This document shows positions 29,496 to 36,545 of a stretch of DNA of 64,000 nt, one piece after another. Below the pieces are notes generated by a model. It was not told the origin of the DNA. It worked only from the letters and a program-made list of their open reading frames with translations, and ran no database searches. Position numbers and translations under genes: made by a program. The stretch's first letter is position 1; every line of letters starts with the position of its first letter. This DNA is from Mycolicibacterium sp. S2-37 (GTDB lineage: Bacteria > Actinomycetota > Actinomycetes > Mycobacteriales > Mycobacteriaceae), in the NCBI RefSeq assembly GCF_017352375.1, contig NZ_JAFEVR010000004.1, positions 186,001 to 250,000 of the forward strand. The letters run 5' to 3'.

Positions 29496-30593
29496 TCACC
29501 AACTCAGCAACAGCAGCTCGAAGCTGAACCCGGGACCCATCGCCAGCATGAGCCCCAGCGATCCCTCCGGCGGGGGCTGCGCGATGGTGCGGCCGAGCAC
29601 GTCGAGCACTGATGCCGACGAGATGTTGCCGTTGTCGCGCATCGAATCCCAGCTGTGCCGCAGGGCCTGTGCCGGCATGCCCACCGCGCCCTGGATGGAT
29701 TCGAGCACCTTCGGCCCACCCGGATGGCAGATCCACGACGAGATGTCGTCGACGGTCAGGCCGTGCTGCGCGAGGAAGCGGTCGACTTCCTCGGCGAGGT
29801 AGTCGTCGGCCATCCGCGGGACGTCGCGCGACAGCACCAGACCGAAACCGCTGGAGCTGACGTTCCAGCCCATGACGTCGACGGTTCCGGGAAACAGCCG
29901 GCTGCGGGTGGCCAGGACCCGCGGCGTCCGCGCCGCGCCGGACGCGGGCGGCCGGTCAGCCCCGGTGGCCACCACGGCGGCCGCGCCGTCGCCGAACAGA
30001 CAGACCCCGATGAGCGCCGGGATGGACATGTCGTCGCGCTGCAGCGTCAACGAGCACAGTTCGACCGAGACCAGGACGGCGACATGCTCGGGGTAGCCCT
30101 GCAGGTAGTCGTGCACCCGGGCCAGCCCGGCCGCACCCGCGACACACCCGAGGCCGAACAGCGGGATGCGCTTGACGTCTTCGCGCAGGCCGACGTCGGT
30201 ACAGATACGCGCGTCGATCGTGGGCACGGCGACACCGGTACTCGACACCGCCACTATCGCATCCACGTCCTCGGGACGCAGATCCGCTGCGATGAGGGCC
30301 GAGCGGACCGCACGTGCACCGAGTCTGGTCGCGACCTCGAGGTACGCGTCGTTCGCCTCGGTGAAACCGGACAGCTGGGTGTAGCGGGACAACGGCAGCG
30401 CAAGGCTGCGGTGTTCGACCCCGCTGGTGCGTGCGAAGCGCGCGAAGCCCGGGTCGGCGAAGTCGGTGAGCTCACGTGCGACCTGCTCCTGGCTGTACCG
30501 GTGGGGAGTGAAGGCGGTGGACGTCCCCGCGATCCGGGAGACGCCCCGGTGTGCGCGGGACATGGGGTGTTCATGAATTGCTGTATCTGTCAT
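29496..30593 (-). CDS. Type III polyketide synthase, second copy
   Basis: A 365-residue type III PKS. The triad is Cys150 ([11 protein letters not shown]), His290 (SWICHPGGPK) and Asn323 (DNGNISSAS); the GDGAAAVVA loop and C-terminal GLMLAMGPGFSFELLLLSW are present. It is clearly paralogous to the enzyme at 25428-26495 but diverged throughout, including the segment after the catalytic Cys and the starter-site region (DDMSIPALIGVCLFGDG), so the two probably use different starters or chain lengths. The start at 30593 or 30563 is uncertain, as neither has a clear Shine-Dalgarno. It is the first gene of the six-gene unit; the ~230-base AT-richer gap upstream should hold the promoter. Confidence 0.9.
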   Translation of the reverse strand: MTDTAIHEHPMSRAHRGVSRIAGTSTAFTPHRYSQEQVARELTDFADPGFARFARTSGVEHRSLALPLSRYTQLSGFTEANDAYLEVATRLGARAVRSALIAADLRPEDVDAIVAVSSTGVAVPTIDARICTDVGLREDVKRIPLFGLGCVAGAAGLARVHDYLQGYPEHVAVLVSVELCSLTLQRDDMSIPALIGVCLFGDGAAAVVATGADRPPASGAARTPRVLATRSRLFPGTVDVMGWNVSSSGFGLVLSRDVPRMADDYLAEEVDRFLAQHGLTVDDISSWICHPGGPKVLESIQGAVGMPAQALRHSWDSMRDNGNISSASVLDVLGRTIAQPPPEGSLGLMLAMGPGFSFELLLLSW

Positions 30594-30798
30594 GAACTGG
30601 ACAACGAATTGCGACCGTATCCCATCCCTATTGGTTCCGCACAACTATCCGCAAAAGTCCTTCGTCCCGGTAATTAGTGACGCCGATAACTGCAGATCAA
30701 TGCCTTTTCTGCGAATCACCGTAAAGGCTGACAATGGCGACTCCGCGTTTTCAGGAATGGAGGCCGATCTGAGCGTTTCGTGCGAATTGATTGCCGGA

Positions 30799-30813
30799 GG
30801 CCTGGGGCAGGCC
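30799..30813 (-). terminator. Hairpin downstream of the AHSA1 gene
   Basis: GGCCTG (30799-30804) and CAGGCC (30808-30813) form a tight perfect stem with a 3-base loop, 10 bases after the stop of the AHSA1 gene. No strong T-run follows on the minus strand. It would separate the ArsR/AHSA1 pair from the PKS promoter. The rest of the 30594-30823 gap shows no gene. Confidence 0.4.
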
Positions 30814-30823
30814 GATCGGGGCG

Positions 30824-31297
30824 TCACAACCTCGACAACAGCTCGTCGAGGCGTTCGTAGCCGTCGGACATCCCGCCCTCCATCCCCGAGGAGAGCAGCG
30901 CGTCGCGTGCCTCGGTGTTCGGGCAGATCGACCGGCCGCGCAGCCGGCTGCGTCCGTCGCCGAGATCTTCGAACCAGAGGAACTCGATGTTGACCATGTC
31001 CGGCGCGCCCTCGAATTCGAAGGTCTGGATGACGAGCTCACTGTCGCGCACGGTGTGGAACACCCCGTTGAACGCATACGTGCCACCGTCGTCGGAGTGC
31101 TCGTAGCGGTAACCGCCGCCGGTGCGGAAGTCCCACCGCTCGATCGACATCTCCAGCCCGCGCGGCCCCAGCCACTGCCGAACCAGATCGGGCTCGGCGT
31201 GCGCCCGGAACACCGCGGCCGCGGGCGCGGCGAACTCTCGGGTGAAATCCATCGCCAGCGTGTCGACCGGCGCGTTGAGGTTCAGTGCGTTCGTCAT
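30824..31297 (-). CDS. SRPBCC (AHSA1-like) family protein
   Basis: A 157-residue START-like barrel protein of the AHSA1 type: FTREFAAPAAAVFRAHAEPDLVRQWLGPRGLEM opens it, with GGGYRYEH and VFHTVRDSELVIQTFEFEG following. Proteins of this group are nearly always paired with an ArsR repressor in actinobacteria and are thought to bind small hydrophobic ligands. The ATG at 31297 overlaps the ArsR stop (ATGA); an extension to 31396 is shadow sequence. Confidence 0.87.
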   Translation of the reverse strand: MTNALNLNAPVDTLAMDFTREFAAPAAAVFRAHAEPDLVRQWLGPRGLEMSIERWDFRTGGGYRYEHSDDGGTYAFNGVFHTVRDSELVIQTFEFEGAPDMVNIEFLWFEDLGDGRSRLRGRSICPNTEARDALLSSGMEGGMSDGYERLDELLSRL

Positions 31298-31656
31298 CGT
31301 CGTCCTTTCTTCGTCTGTGTTTCTGTCATTCCCGCCAGCAGGGCGTCCAGCCGGCGGTAGCTGCGTTCGGCGTCGAGCCGGTAGCGGTCGATCCACGCGG
31401 TGAGCCGCTCGAGGGCGGCGGCGTCCAGATGCACCGGCCGGCGCTGCGCGTCGCGGGTCCGGGTGACCAGACCCGCCTGTTCGAGCACCTGGATGTGCTT
31501 GGAGACCGCCTGTTTGGAGATGTCGAACGGTTCGGCGAGTTCGTTGACCGTCGCCGGACCGCGGGACAACCGCGCAACGATGGCGCGGCGCACCGGGTCG
31601 GCCAGAGCCAGGAAGGCCCGATCGAGCCGCTCCCCGGCATCCTCATCACCTCCCAC
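31294..31656 (-). CDS. ArsR-family transcriptional regulator
   Basis: A 120-residue winged-helix repressor (LADPVRRAIVARLSRGPATVNELAEPFDISKQAVSKHIQVLEQAGLV). No metal-binding CxC motif is present in the recognition helix region, so it is not a typical arsenic or metal sensor. This fits the ArsR class that partners AHSA1 proteins and senses organic ligands. GTG start at 31656 directly beside a cluster of TCAACC half-sites, suggesting autoregulation. Confidence 0.9.
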   Translation of the reverse strand: MGGDEDAGERLDRAFLALADPVRRAIVARLSRGPATVNELAEPFDISKQAVSKHIQVLEQAGLVTRTRDAQRRPVHLDAAALERLTAWIDRYRLDAERSYRRLDALLAGMTETQTKKGRR

Positions 31657-31694
31657 TAGTCAACCATATCATTGATCAACCACACGGTTGACTA
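31657..31694. promoter_or_regulatory. ArsR operator region with three TCAACC half-sites
   Basis: Abutting the ArsR start are TAGTCAACC (31657-31665), TCAACC (31676-31681) and GGTTGACTA (31686-31694). The outer two are perfect 9-base inverted copies; the inner two form TCAACC-N4-GGTTGA. The arrangement suits two dimers or a sliding choice of site. Inferred operator. Confidence 0.55.
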
Positions 31695-31777
31695 TACACG
31701 CCGAAACGAACAGATGGGCGCGAAAGTGCGAGTTGATTCCGGCATTGCGTCGATCTCGGCGACGCAGGGGCCCGCGG

Positions 31778-33109
31778 TCAGCGCCGCTTGCGGATGATCG
31801 CGCGCAGCCGGTCGAGGCGGCCGGCGATCTCGCGTTCGGCGCCGCGGCCCGCCGGCCGGTAGTAATCGACCCCGACGAGCTCGTCGGGTGGATACTGTTG
31901 CGGCACAACGCCGTCAGGATGATCGTGGGAGTACACGTATCCGACGGCGTTGCCGAGTTTGGCCGCACCGGAGTAGTGGCCGTCGCGCAGGTGGGCCGGC
32001 ACCAGACCCGCCTTGCCGTTGCGCACGTCGCCCATCGCGGCGCCCAGCGCGGTGGTGACGGCGTTGGACTTCGGCGCCGTCGCGAGGTGCACGGTCGCGT
32101 GCGCGAGCGTCAGCTGCGCCTCCGGCAGACCGATCAACTGCACCGTCTGCGCGGCGGCGACGGCGAGCGGCAGCGCGGTCGGATCGGCCATCCCGACGTC
32201 TTCGCTGGCCAGGATCATCAGCCGACGGGCGATGAACCGGGGGTCCTCCCCCGCCACGAGCATCCGCGCCAGATAGTGCAGTGCGGCGTCGACATCGGAT
32301 CCGCGCACCGATTTGATGAACGCGCTGACCACGTCGTAATGCTGATCGCCGTCACGGTCGTAGCGCACCGCCGCCTTGTCCAGCGACTGTTCGACGATCT
32401 CGACCGACACCGGTGCCCCGGCGGCTGCGGCCGTCTCCGCGGCCACCTCCAGAGCGGTCAGCGCGCGGCGGGCGTCACCGGCCGACAGCGTGACCAGTAC
32501 CTCGACGGCCTCGTCGGTGACCTCGACGCCGCCACCGAGGCCGCGCTCGTCGGAGATGGCGCGGCGGATGACCGTCCGGACGTCGTCGGGGGTCAGCGGC
32601 TGCAGTTGCAGGATCAGCGACCGGCTCAGCAGCGGTGCGACCACCGAGAACGACGGGTTCTCCGTGGTCGCCGCGACGAGTAGCACGATGCGGTTCTCCA
32701 CGGCGGCGAGCAGCGCGTCCTGCTGGGTCTTGGAGAACCGGTGCACCTCATCGATGAACAGCACGGTCTGCCTGCCGTGCAGGGCGGTGCGGCGGGCCTC
32801 TTCGATGACCGCGCGCACCTCCTTGACCCCGGCCGACAGCGCCGAGAGCGCTTCGAACCGCCGGCCCGTGGCCTGGGAGATCAGCGACGCCAGCGTCGTC
32901 TTACCGGTGCCGGGCGGTCCGTAGAGGATGACCGACGCCGCGCCCGATCCCTCGACGAGCCGCCGCAGCGGCGAGTTCGGTTTGAGCAGATGGCCCTGGC
33001 CGACCACCTCGTCGAGCCCGGCCGGCCGCATCCGCACCGCCAGCGGTGCCGTCGCGGGCACGCCGGGCACTGCCTCGTCACCCGGCACGTCGAACAGGCT
33101 GTCGGACAC
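31778..33109 (-). CDS. rarA: Replication-associated recombination protein RarA (MgsA-like AAA ATPase)
   Basis: A 443-residue clamp-loader-like ATPase that acts at stalled forks. Walker A is GPPGTGKTT (residues 64-72) and Walker B FIDEVHRF (Asp120, Glu121); sensor 1 is ATTENPSF and the arginine finger lies in [13 protein letters not shown]. The C-terminal tetramerisation region includes [32 protein letters not shown] and [18 protein letters not shown], all RarA hallmarks. GTG start. The position matches Rv2559c. Confidence 0.94.
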   Translation of the reverse strand: MSDSLFDVPGDEAVPGVPATAPLAVRMRPAGLDEVVGQGHLLKPNSPLRRLVEGSGAASVILYGPPGTGKTTLASLISQATGRRFEALSALSAGVKEVRAVIEEARRTALHGRQTVLFIDEVHRFSKTQQDALLAAVENRIVLLVAATTENPSFSVVAPLLSRSLILQLQPLTPDDVRTVIRRAISDERGLGGGVEVTDEAVEVLVTLSAGDARRALTALEVAAETAAAAGAPVSVEIVEQSLDKAAVRYDRDGDQHYDVVSAFIKSVRGSDVDAALHYLARMLVAGEDPRFIARRLMILASEDVGMADPTALPLAVAAAQTVQLIGLPEAQLTLAHATVHLATAPKSNAVTTALGAAMGDVRNGKAGLVPAHLRDGHYSGAAKLGNAVGYVYSHDHPDGVVPQQYPPDELVGVDYYRPAGRGAEREIAGRLDRLRAIIRKRR

Positions 33110-33118
33110 GCTCCCTGC

Positions 33119-33952
33119 TTACACCGGCGCGGTGACGAAGTCGATCAACTCCTCCACCCGGCCGATCAACGCGGGTTCGAGGTCGTTCCAGTCCCGCACC
33201 CGGCCGCGGATCCGCCGCCAGGCGGCGGCGATGTCGGCCTGCGTGGCGTGCGGCCACCCCATGGCATCGCACACCCCGTGCTTCCAGTCGATGCCGCGCG
33301 GCACGTCGGGCCAGGCCTGCACGCCCAGCCGGGCCGGCTTCACCGCCTGCCAGATGTCGATGTATGGATGTCCCACCACCAGGGTGTGCGCTCCGTGGGG
33401 TCCGCGCCGGACCGCATCGGCGATCCGCGTCTCCTTGCTGCCGGTGACCAGGTGGTCGACCAGCACGCCGAGGCGCCTACCCGGTCCGGGTCGGAACTCC
33501 TCGACGATCGCGGCGAGGTCGTCGACGCCGCCCAGATGCTCGACCACCACCCCTTCGATGCGCAGATCGTCGCCCCACACCTGTTCGACGAGTTCGGCGT
33601 CGTGGCGACCCTCCACGTAGATCCGGCTCGCCAGCGCGGTCCGCGCCCGGGCCTGCTGCACGGCCACCGAACCCGATGCGGTGCGCGTCGCCACGGCGGC
33701 GCGGCGCGGCGCGGTCAGGATGACGGGCCTGCCGTCGAGCAGGAATCCGGGCCCGAGCGGGAACGCCCGCGTCCGGCCGCGCCGGTCCTCCAGATCGATG
33801 CGGCCGGATTCGATGCGGACGACGGCGCCGACATAACCGGACTGCGCGTCCTCGACCACCATTCCCACCTCGACCGGTTGCTCGGTGGAGCGCGTGCGGG
33901 TGGGGGTGTGCGGGTTGCGGGCCAGGATGTCGCGGCCGTAGCGATCGGTCAC
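33119..33952 (-). CDS. DUF3097 protein
   Basis: A 277-residue actinobacterial protein of unknown function. The N-terminal ~100 residues are a small beta-rich domain (VGMVVEDAQSGYVGAVVRIESGRIDLEDRRGR in parts). The rest resembles a Toprim-like fold: IYVEGRHDAELVEQVWGDDL with Glu114, then LGVLVDHLVTGSKE with Asp166, followed by VVGHPYIDIWQAVKP. The last Asp of the usual DxD is His168 here, so any nuclease or topoisomerase chemistry is doubtful. It is nine bases upstream of rarA, suggesting co-transcription with a fork-repair gene. Confidence 0.8.
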   Translation of the reverse strand: MTDRYGRDILARNPHTPTRTRSTEQPVEVGMVVEDAQSGYVGAVVRIESGRIDLEDRRGRTRAFPLGPGFLLDGRPVILTAPRRAAVATRTASGSVAVQQARARTALASRIYVEGRHDAELVEQVWGDDLRIEGVVVEHLGGVDDLAAIVEEFRPGPGRRLGVLVDHLVTGSKETRIADAVRRGPHGAHTLVVGHPYIDIWQAVKPARLGVQAWPDVPRGIDWKHGVCDAMGWPHATQADIAAAWRRIRGRVRDWNDLEPALIGRVEELIDFVTAPV

Positions 33953-34002
33953 CGGGTGATCCTAGAGACGCTGCACCCCAACCCGGGCTAACATCTCCCC
34001 GC

Positions 34003-34578
34003 GTGTTGCTCAACCGCGCCGTCGCCGAGGGCATCGCCGCGGGCACCATTACGTTGGTTCTGCGCCGATGGGATGCGCCGCGGGCCAAAGCCGGTGGCAC
34101 ACAGCGAACGTCGGTCGGCATCGTGCGTATCGACGCCATCGTCGAATACCCGGGCGACTATCGGGCCAGCGCGGCGCAGGCCCGCGCGGCCGGCTACCCG
34201 AGCGCCGAGGCCGCCCAGGCCGACCTCGACAGAAGGCCGGCCCGGCACACCTACCTCATCAGCGTGTCCTATCTGGGGCCCGACGAAAGACCCGACCTCG
34301 CCGCCGACGACCGGCTCAGCGGCGCTGACATCGCCGCGATCAGCGCCCGGCTGACCCGCTGGGACACCGCGACGTCGGCGTGGACCCGGCAATATCTGGA
34401 GCTGATCGCCGCCAACGAGGCGGTACGCGCACCGGATCTGGCCGCGCGCGTCGGGTCGGACGTACCTCGCTTCAAGCGGCGCGTGCGTCAACTCAAGGGG
34501 CTGGGGCTGACCATCAGCCTCGACGTCGGCTACCGGCTCTCGCCCCGCGGGCGGGCGTACCTCGCCGCGGTCGGGTGA
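34003..34578 (+). CDS. Hypothetical protein, possible ASCH/PUA-like N-terminus with winged-helix C-terminus
   Basis: A 191-residue soluble protein. The first ~110 residues (AGTITLVLRRWDAPRAKAGGT, then VGIVRIDAIVEYP) resemble ASCH/PUA-like RNA-binding folds. The last ~55 (APDLAARVGSDVPRFKRRVRQLKGLGLTISLDVGYRLSPRGRAYL in parts) look like a winged helix. Such a pairing suggests nucleic-acid binding, but I do not recognise a named family. GTG start; divergent from the DUF3097 gene and convergent with the zinc peptidase. Confidence 0.7.
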   Translation: MLLNRAVAEGIAAGTITLVLRRWDAPRAKAGGTQRTSVGIVRIDAIVEYPGDYRASAAQARAAGYPSAEAAQADLDRRPARHTYLISVSYLGPDERPDLAADDRLSGADIAAISARLTRWDTATSAWTRQYLELIAANEAVRAPDLAARVGSDVPRFKRRVRQLKGLGLTISLDVGYRLSPRGRAYLAAVG

Positions 34579-34579
34579 T

Positions 34580-35656
34580 TCAGGCCTGCTGCTGCCGGTT
34601 GGCGTTGAGATCGGCCAGCTTGACCGGATCGGAGGTGATGTCGTCGATGACCGTGTGGATGAAGCGCATCTTCTCCAGCACCGGCGGCGGCAGCACGAAC
34701 GGATAGAGATCCTGCCGGCCCATCGACCGGTTCACCATGTTCAGCGACCACGACAGCGGCAGCCACATCTCGATGATCGTGTCGAATCCGCTCGGCCCCA
34801 GCACCCTGCGCTCGAATGTGGCGCCGGCCGGGGCGAACCCGAAAGCCGCTGCGGTGTCCAGGGTGTCGCGAATGTGCAGATAGTGGGCGAACGTCTCCGC
34901 CCAGTCCTCGGCCGGGTGCATCGTGGCGTATGACGAGACGTGGTCCTTCGCCCAGCCGGCAGGTGCGCCCTCGCTGTAGTGGCGGTCCAGCGCCGCCTGG
35001 TAGTCGGCGTCCGGATCGCCGAACAGTTCGGTGAACCGCGCCTTGGCCTCCGGCGTCGGACCGACCAGCCGGTAGTAGTAATAGTGGCCGATCTCGTGGC
35101 GGAAGTGGCCGAGCAGCGTGCGGTAGGGCTCCTCCATGGCGATGCGCAGCTGTTCGCGATGCACGTCGTCACCCTCGGCGAGGTCGAGGGTGATGACCCC
35201 GTTGGCATGGCCGGTGAACACCTTTTCGTTCTCACTGGACAACAGGTCGAAGGCCAGCCCGTAGTCCGGATCCTGATCACGCCCGATGATCGGCAGTTTC
35301 AGTTCGTGCAGTTCGGCGATCAACCGGCGCTTGGCCCGTTCGGCGGCGGCGAACGACGCCAGCGCCTTGGTGTCGGCATCGTTGGGCCGGGTCCGGGTCA
35401 GCTCGCACGAGGCACACAGCCGCCGGCCCTCGGATCCCCGCTCGACCAGCCAGTTGCATTCGGCCAGATGACGATTCACGCAGAGCTCGTAATGGCTCTC
35501 ATCGACCGCACCGGCATGGCCGCTCTCATCCGGCGGCGCGATGACCAGCAGAGCCATGTCGTCGAGCGAGAACCCGAGCGCACTCTTGCAGTTCAGGCAC
35601 AGCGAGTTCTCGAATGCCAGTCGCTGACCGCAGTTCGGACAGTTGAAGTCACGCAT
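34580..35656 (-). CDS. Zinc-ribbon putative zinc metallopeptidase
   Basis: A 358-residue protein, Rv2568c-like by position and size. It begins with a four-Cys zinc ribbon (Cys6, Cys9, Cys20, Cys23: FNCPNCGQRL...LCLNCKS), has a second Cys-rich patch (Cys59, Cys67, Cys81, Cys84), then a metallopeptidase domain with HEIGH at residues 187-191 and likely third ligand in AEDWAETFAHYLH. The start MRDFNCPNCG overlaps the transglutaminase stop by 8 bases. It is the last gene in the ATP-grasp-transglutaminase cassette. Its substrate is unknown. Confidence 0.85.
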   Translation of the reverse strand: MRDFNCPNCGQRLAFENSLCLNCKSALGFSLDDMALLVIAPPDESGHAGAVDESHYELCVNRHLAECNWLVERGSEGRRLCASCELTRTRPNDADTKALASFAAAERAKRRLIAELHELKLPIIGRDQDPDYGLAFDLLSSENEKVFTGHANGVITLDLAEGDDVHREQLRIAMEEPYRTLLGHFRHEIGHYYYYRLVGPTPEAKARFTELFGDPDADYQAALDRHYSEGAPAGWAKDHVSSYATMHPAEDWAETFAHYLHIRDTLDTAAAFGFAPAGATFERRVLGPSGFDTIIEMWLPLSWSLNMVNRSMGRQDLYPFVLPPPVLEKMRFIHTVIDDITSDPVKLADLNANRQQQA

Positions 35657-36545
35657 CCGAGCCCACCCCCTGGCATGGCGCCACATCGACCGACACGTCG
35701 ATGGCGCTGCTGTGGGAGTCGGTGTAGATGATGCCCCGCAACGGCGGGACGTCCGCGTAGTCACGACCGAAACCGACCACCACATAACGTTCGTCGATCA
35801 ACTGGTCGTTGGTCGGATCGATCGCGAGCCACTGATTCTGCGGGGTCCACACCGCCGCCCATGCGTGGGTCGCGTCGACGCCTACCATGCGTTCCTTTCC
35901 GGGAGGTGGATCGGTGGCCAGATAACCCGACACGTAACTCGCGGCGAGACCATGGGCACGCAGGCAGGCGATCGCGAGCCGTGCGAAGTCCTGACATACC
36001 CCTTCGCGTGCCGCCAAAACCTCGCCGACCCGTGTCGAGACGGTGGTCGATCCGGACCGGTAGGTGAAATCGGTGAAGATCCGCGTCGACAGGTCCCGGA
36101 GCACCTCGATGAGCGGCCGTCCCGGGCCGAAACTCGGTGCGGCGTAGGCGCGCACCGCGTCGGTGATCTCCGGTGTCTGCAGATCGAGGGTGAATTCGAC
36201 GGCCAGGGCGGCGTCCGCACCGACCGGGCGCGCGATCTCCCAGGGTGCACTGGCCGATCCGGCGCGGTAGCGCTCGGGCTGCACCGGGTCGACCTCCACG
36301 ACCGATCTGCTGGTGACCGAGAGGCGGCGGTGCCGCTCGGTGACGTGGAAGTAGGAGCTGAGGTTGCCGTAGACGTCGCGGCTGGTCGAGCTGTCGGTGG
36401 GCGCGGGGTCGATCACCAGCTCGTGGGACAGACAGCGCTGCCCCACGGAATCCCGCGGGGTCAGGAACCCGCGGCCGTAGGAGCTCGTGACGTCGCCGGA
36501 GTAGTCGTACACCGTGCGGTGGGTGATCTGATAGCAGCGGGTCAC
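35649..36545 (-). CDS. Transglutaminase-like cysteine protease-fold protein
   Basis: A 298-residue protein with an N-terminal bacterial transglutaminase-like beta domain (RTVYDYSGDVTSSYGRGFLTPRD) and a C-terminal transglutaminase/papain-fold core. The triad is visible as Cys184 (EGVCQDFARLA), His227 (DATHAWAAVW) and Asp243 (AIDPTND). It probably cleaves or transfers amide bonds rather than crosslinking. The GTG start overlaps the stop of the ATP-grasp gene (GTGA). Matches Rv2569c by position. Confidence 0.9.
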   Translation of the reverse strand: MTRCYQITHRTVYDYSGDVTSSYGRGFLTPRDSVGQRCLSHELVIDPAPTDSSTSRDVYGNLSSYFHVTERHRRLSVTSRSVVEVDPVQPERYRAGSASAPWEIARPVGADAALAVEFTLDLQTPEITDAVRAYAAPSFGPGRPLIEVLRDLSTRIFTDFTYRSGSTTVSTRVGEVLAAREGVCQDFARLAIACLRAHGLAASYVSGYLATDPPPGKERMVGVDATHAWAAVWTPQNQWLAIDPTNDQLIDERYVVVGFGRDYADVPPLRGIIYTDSHSSAIDVSVDVAPCQGVGSDA

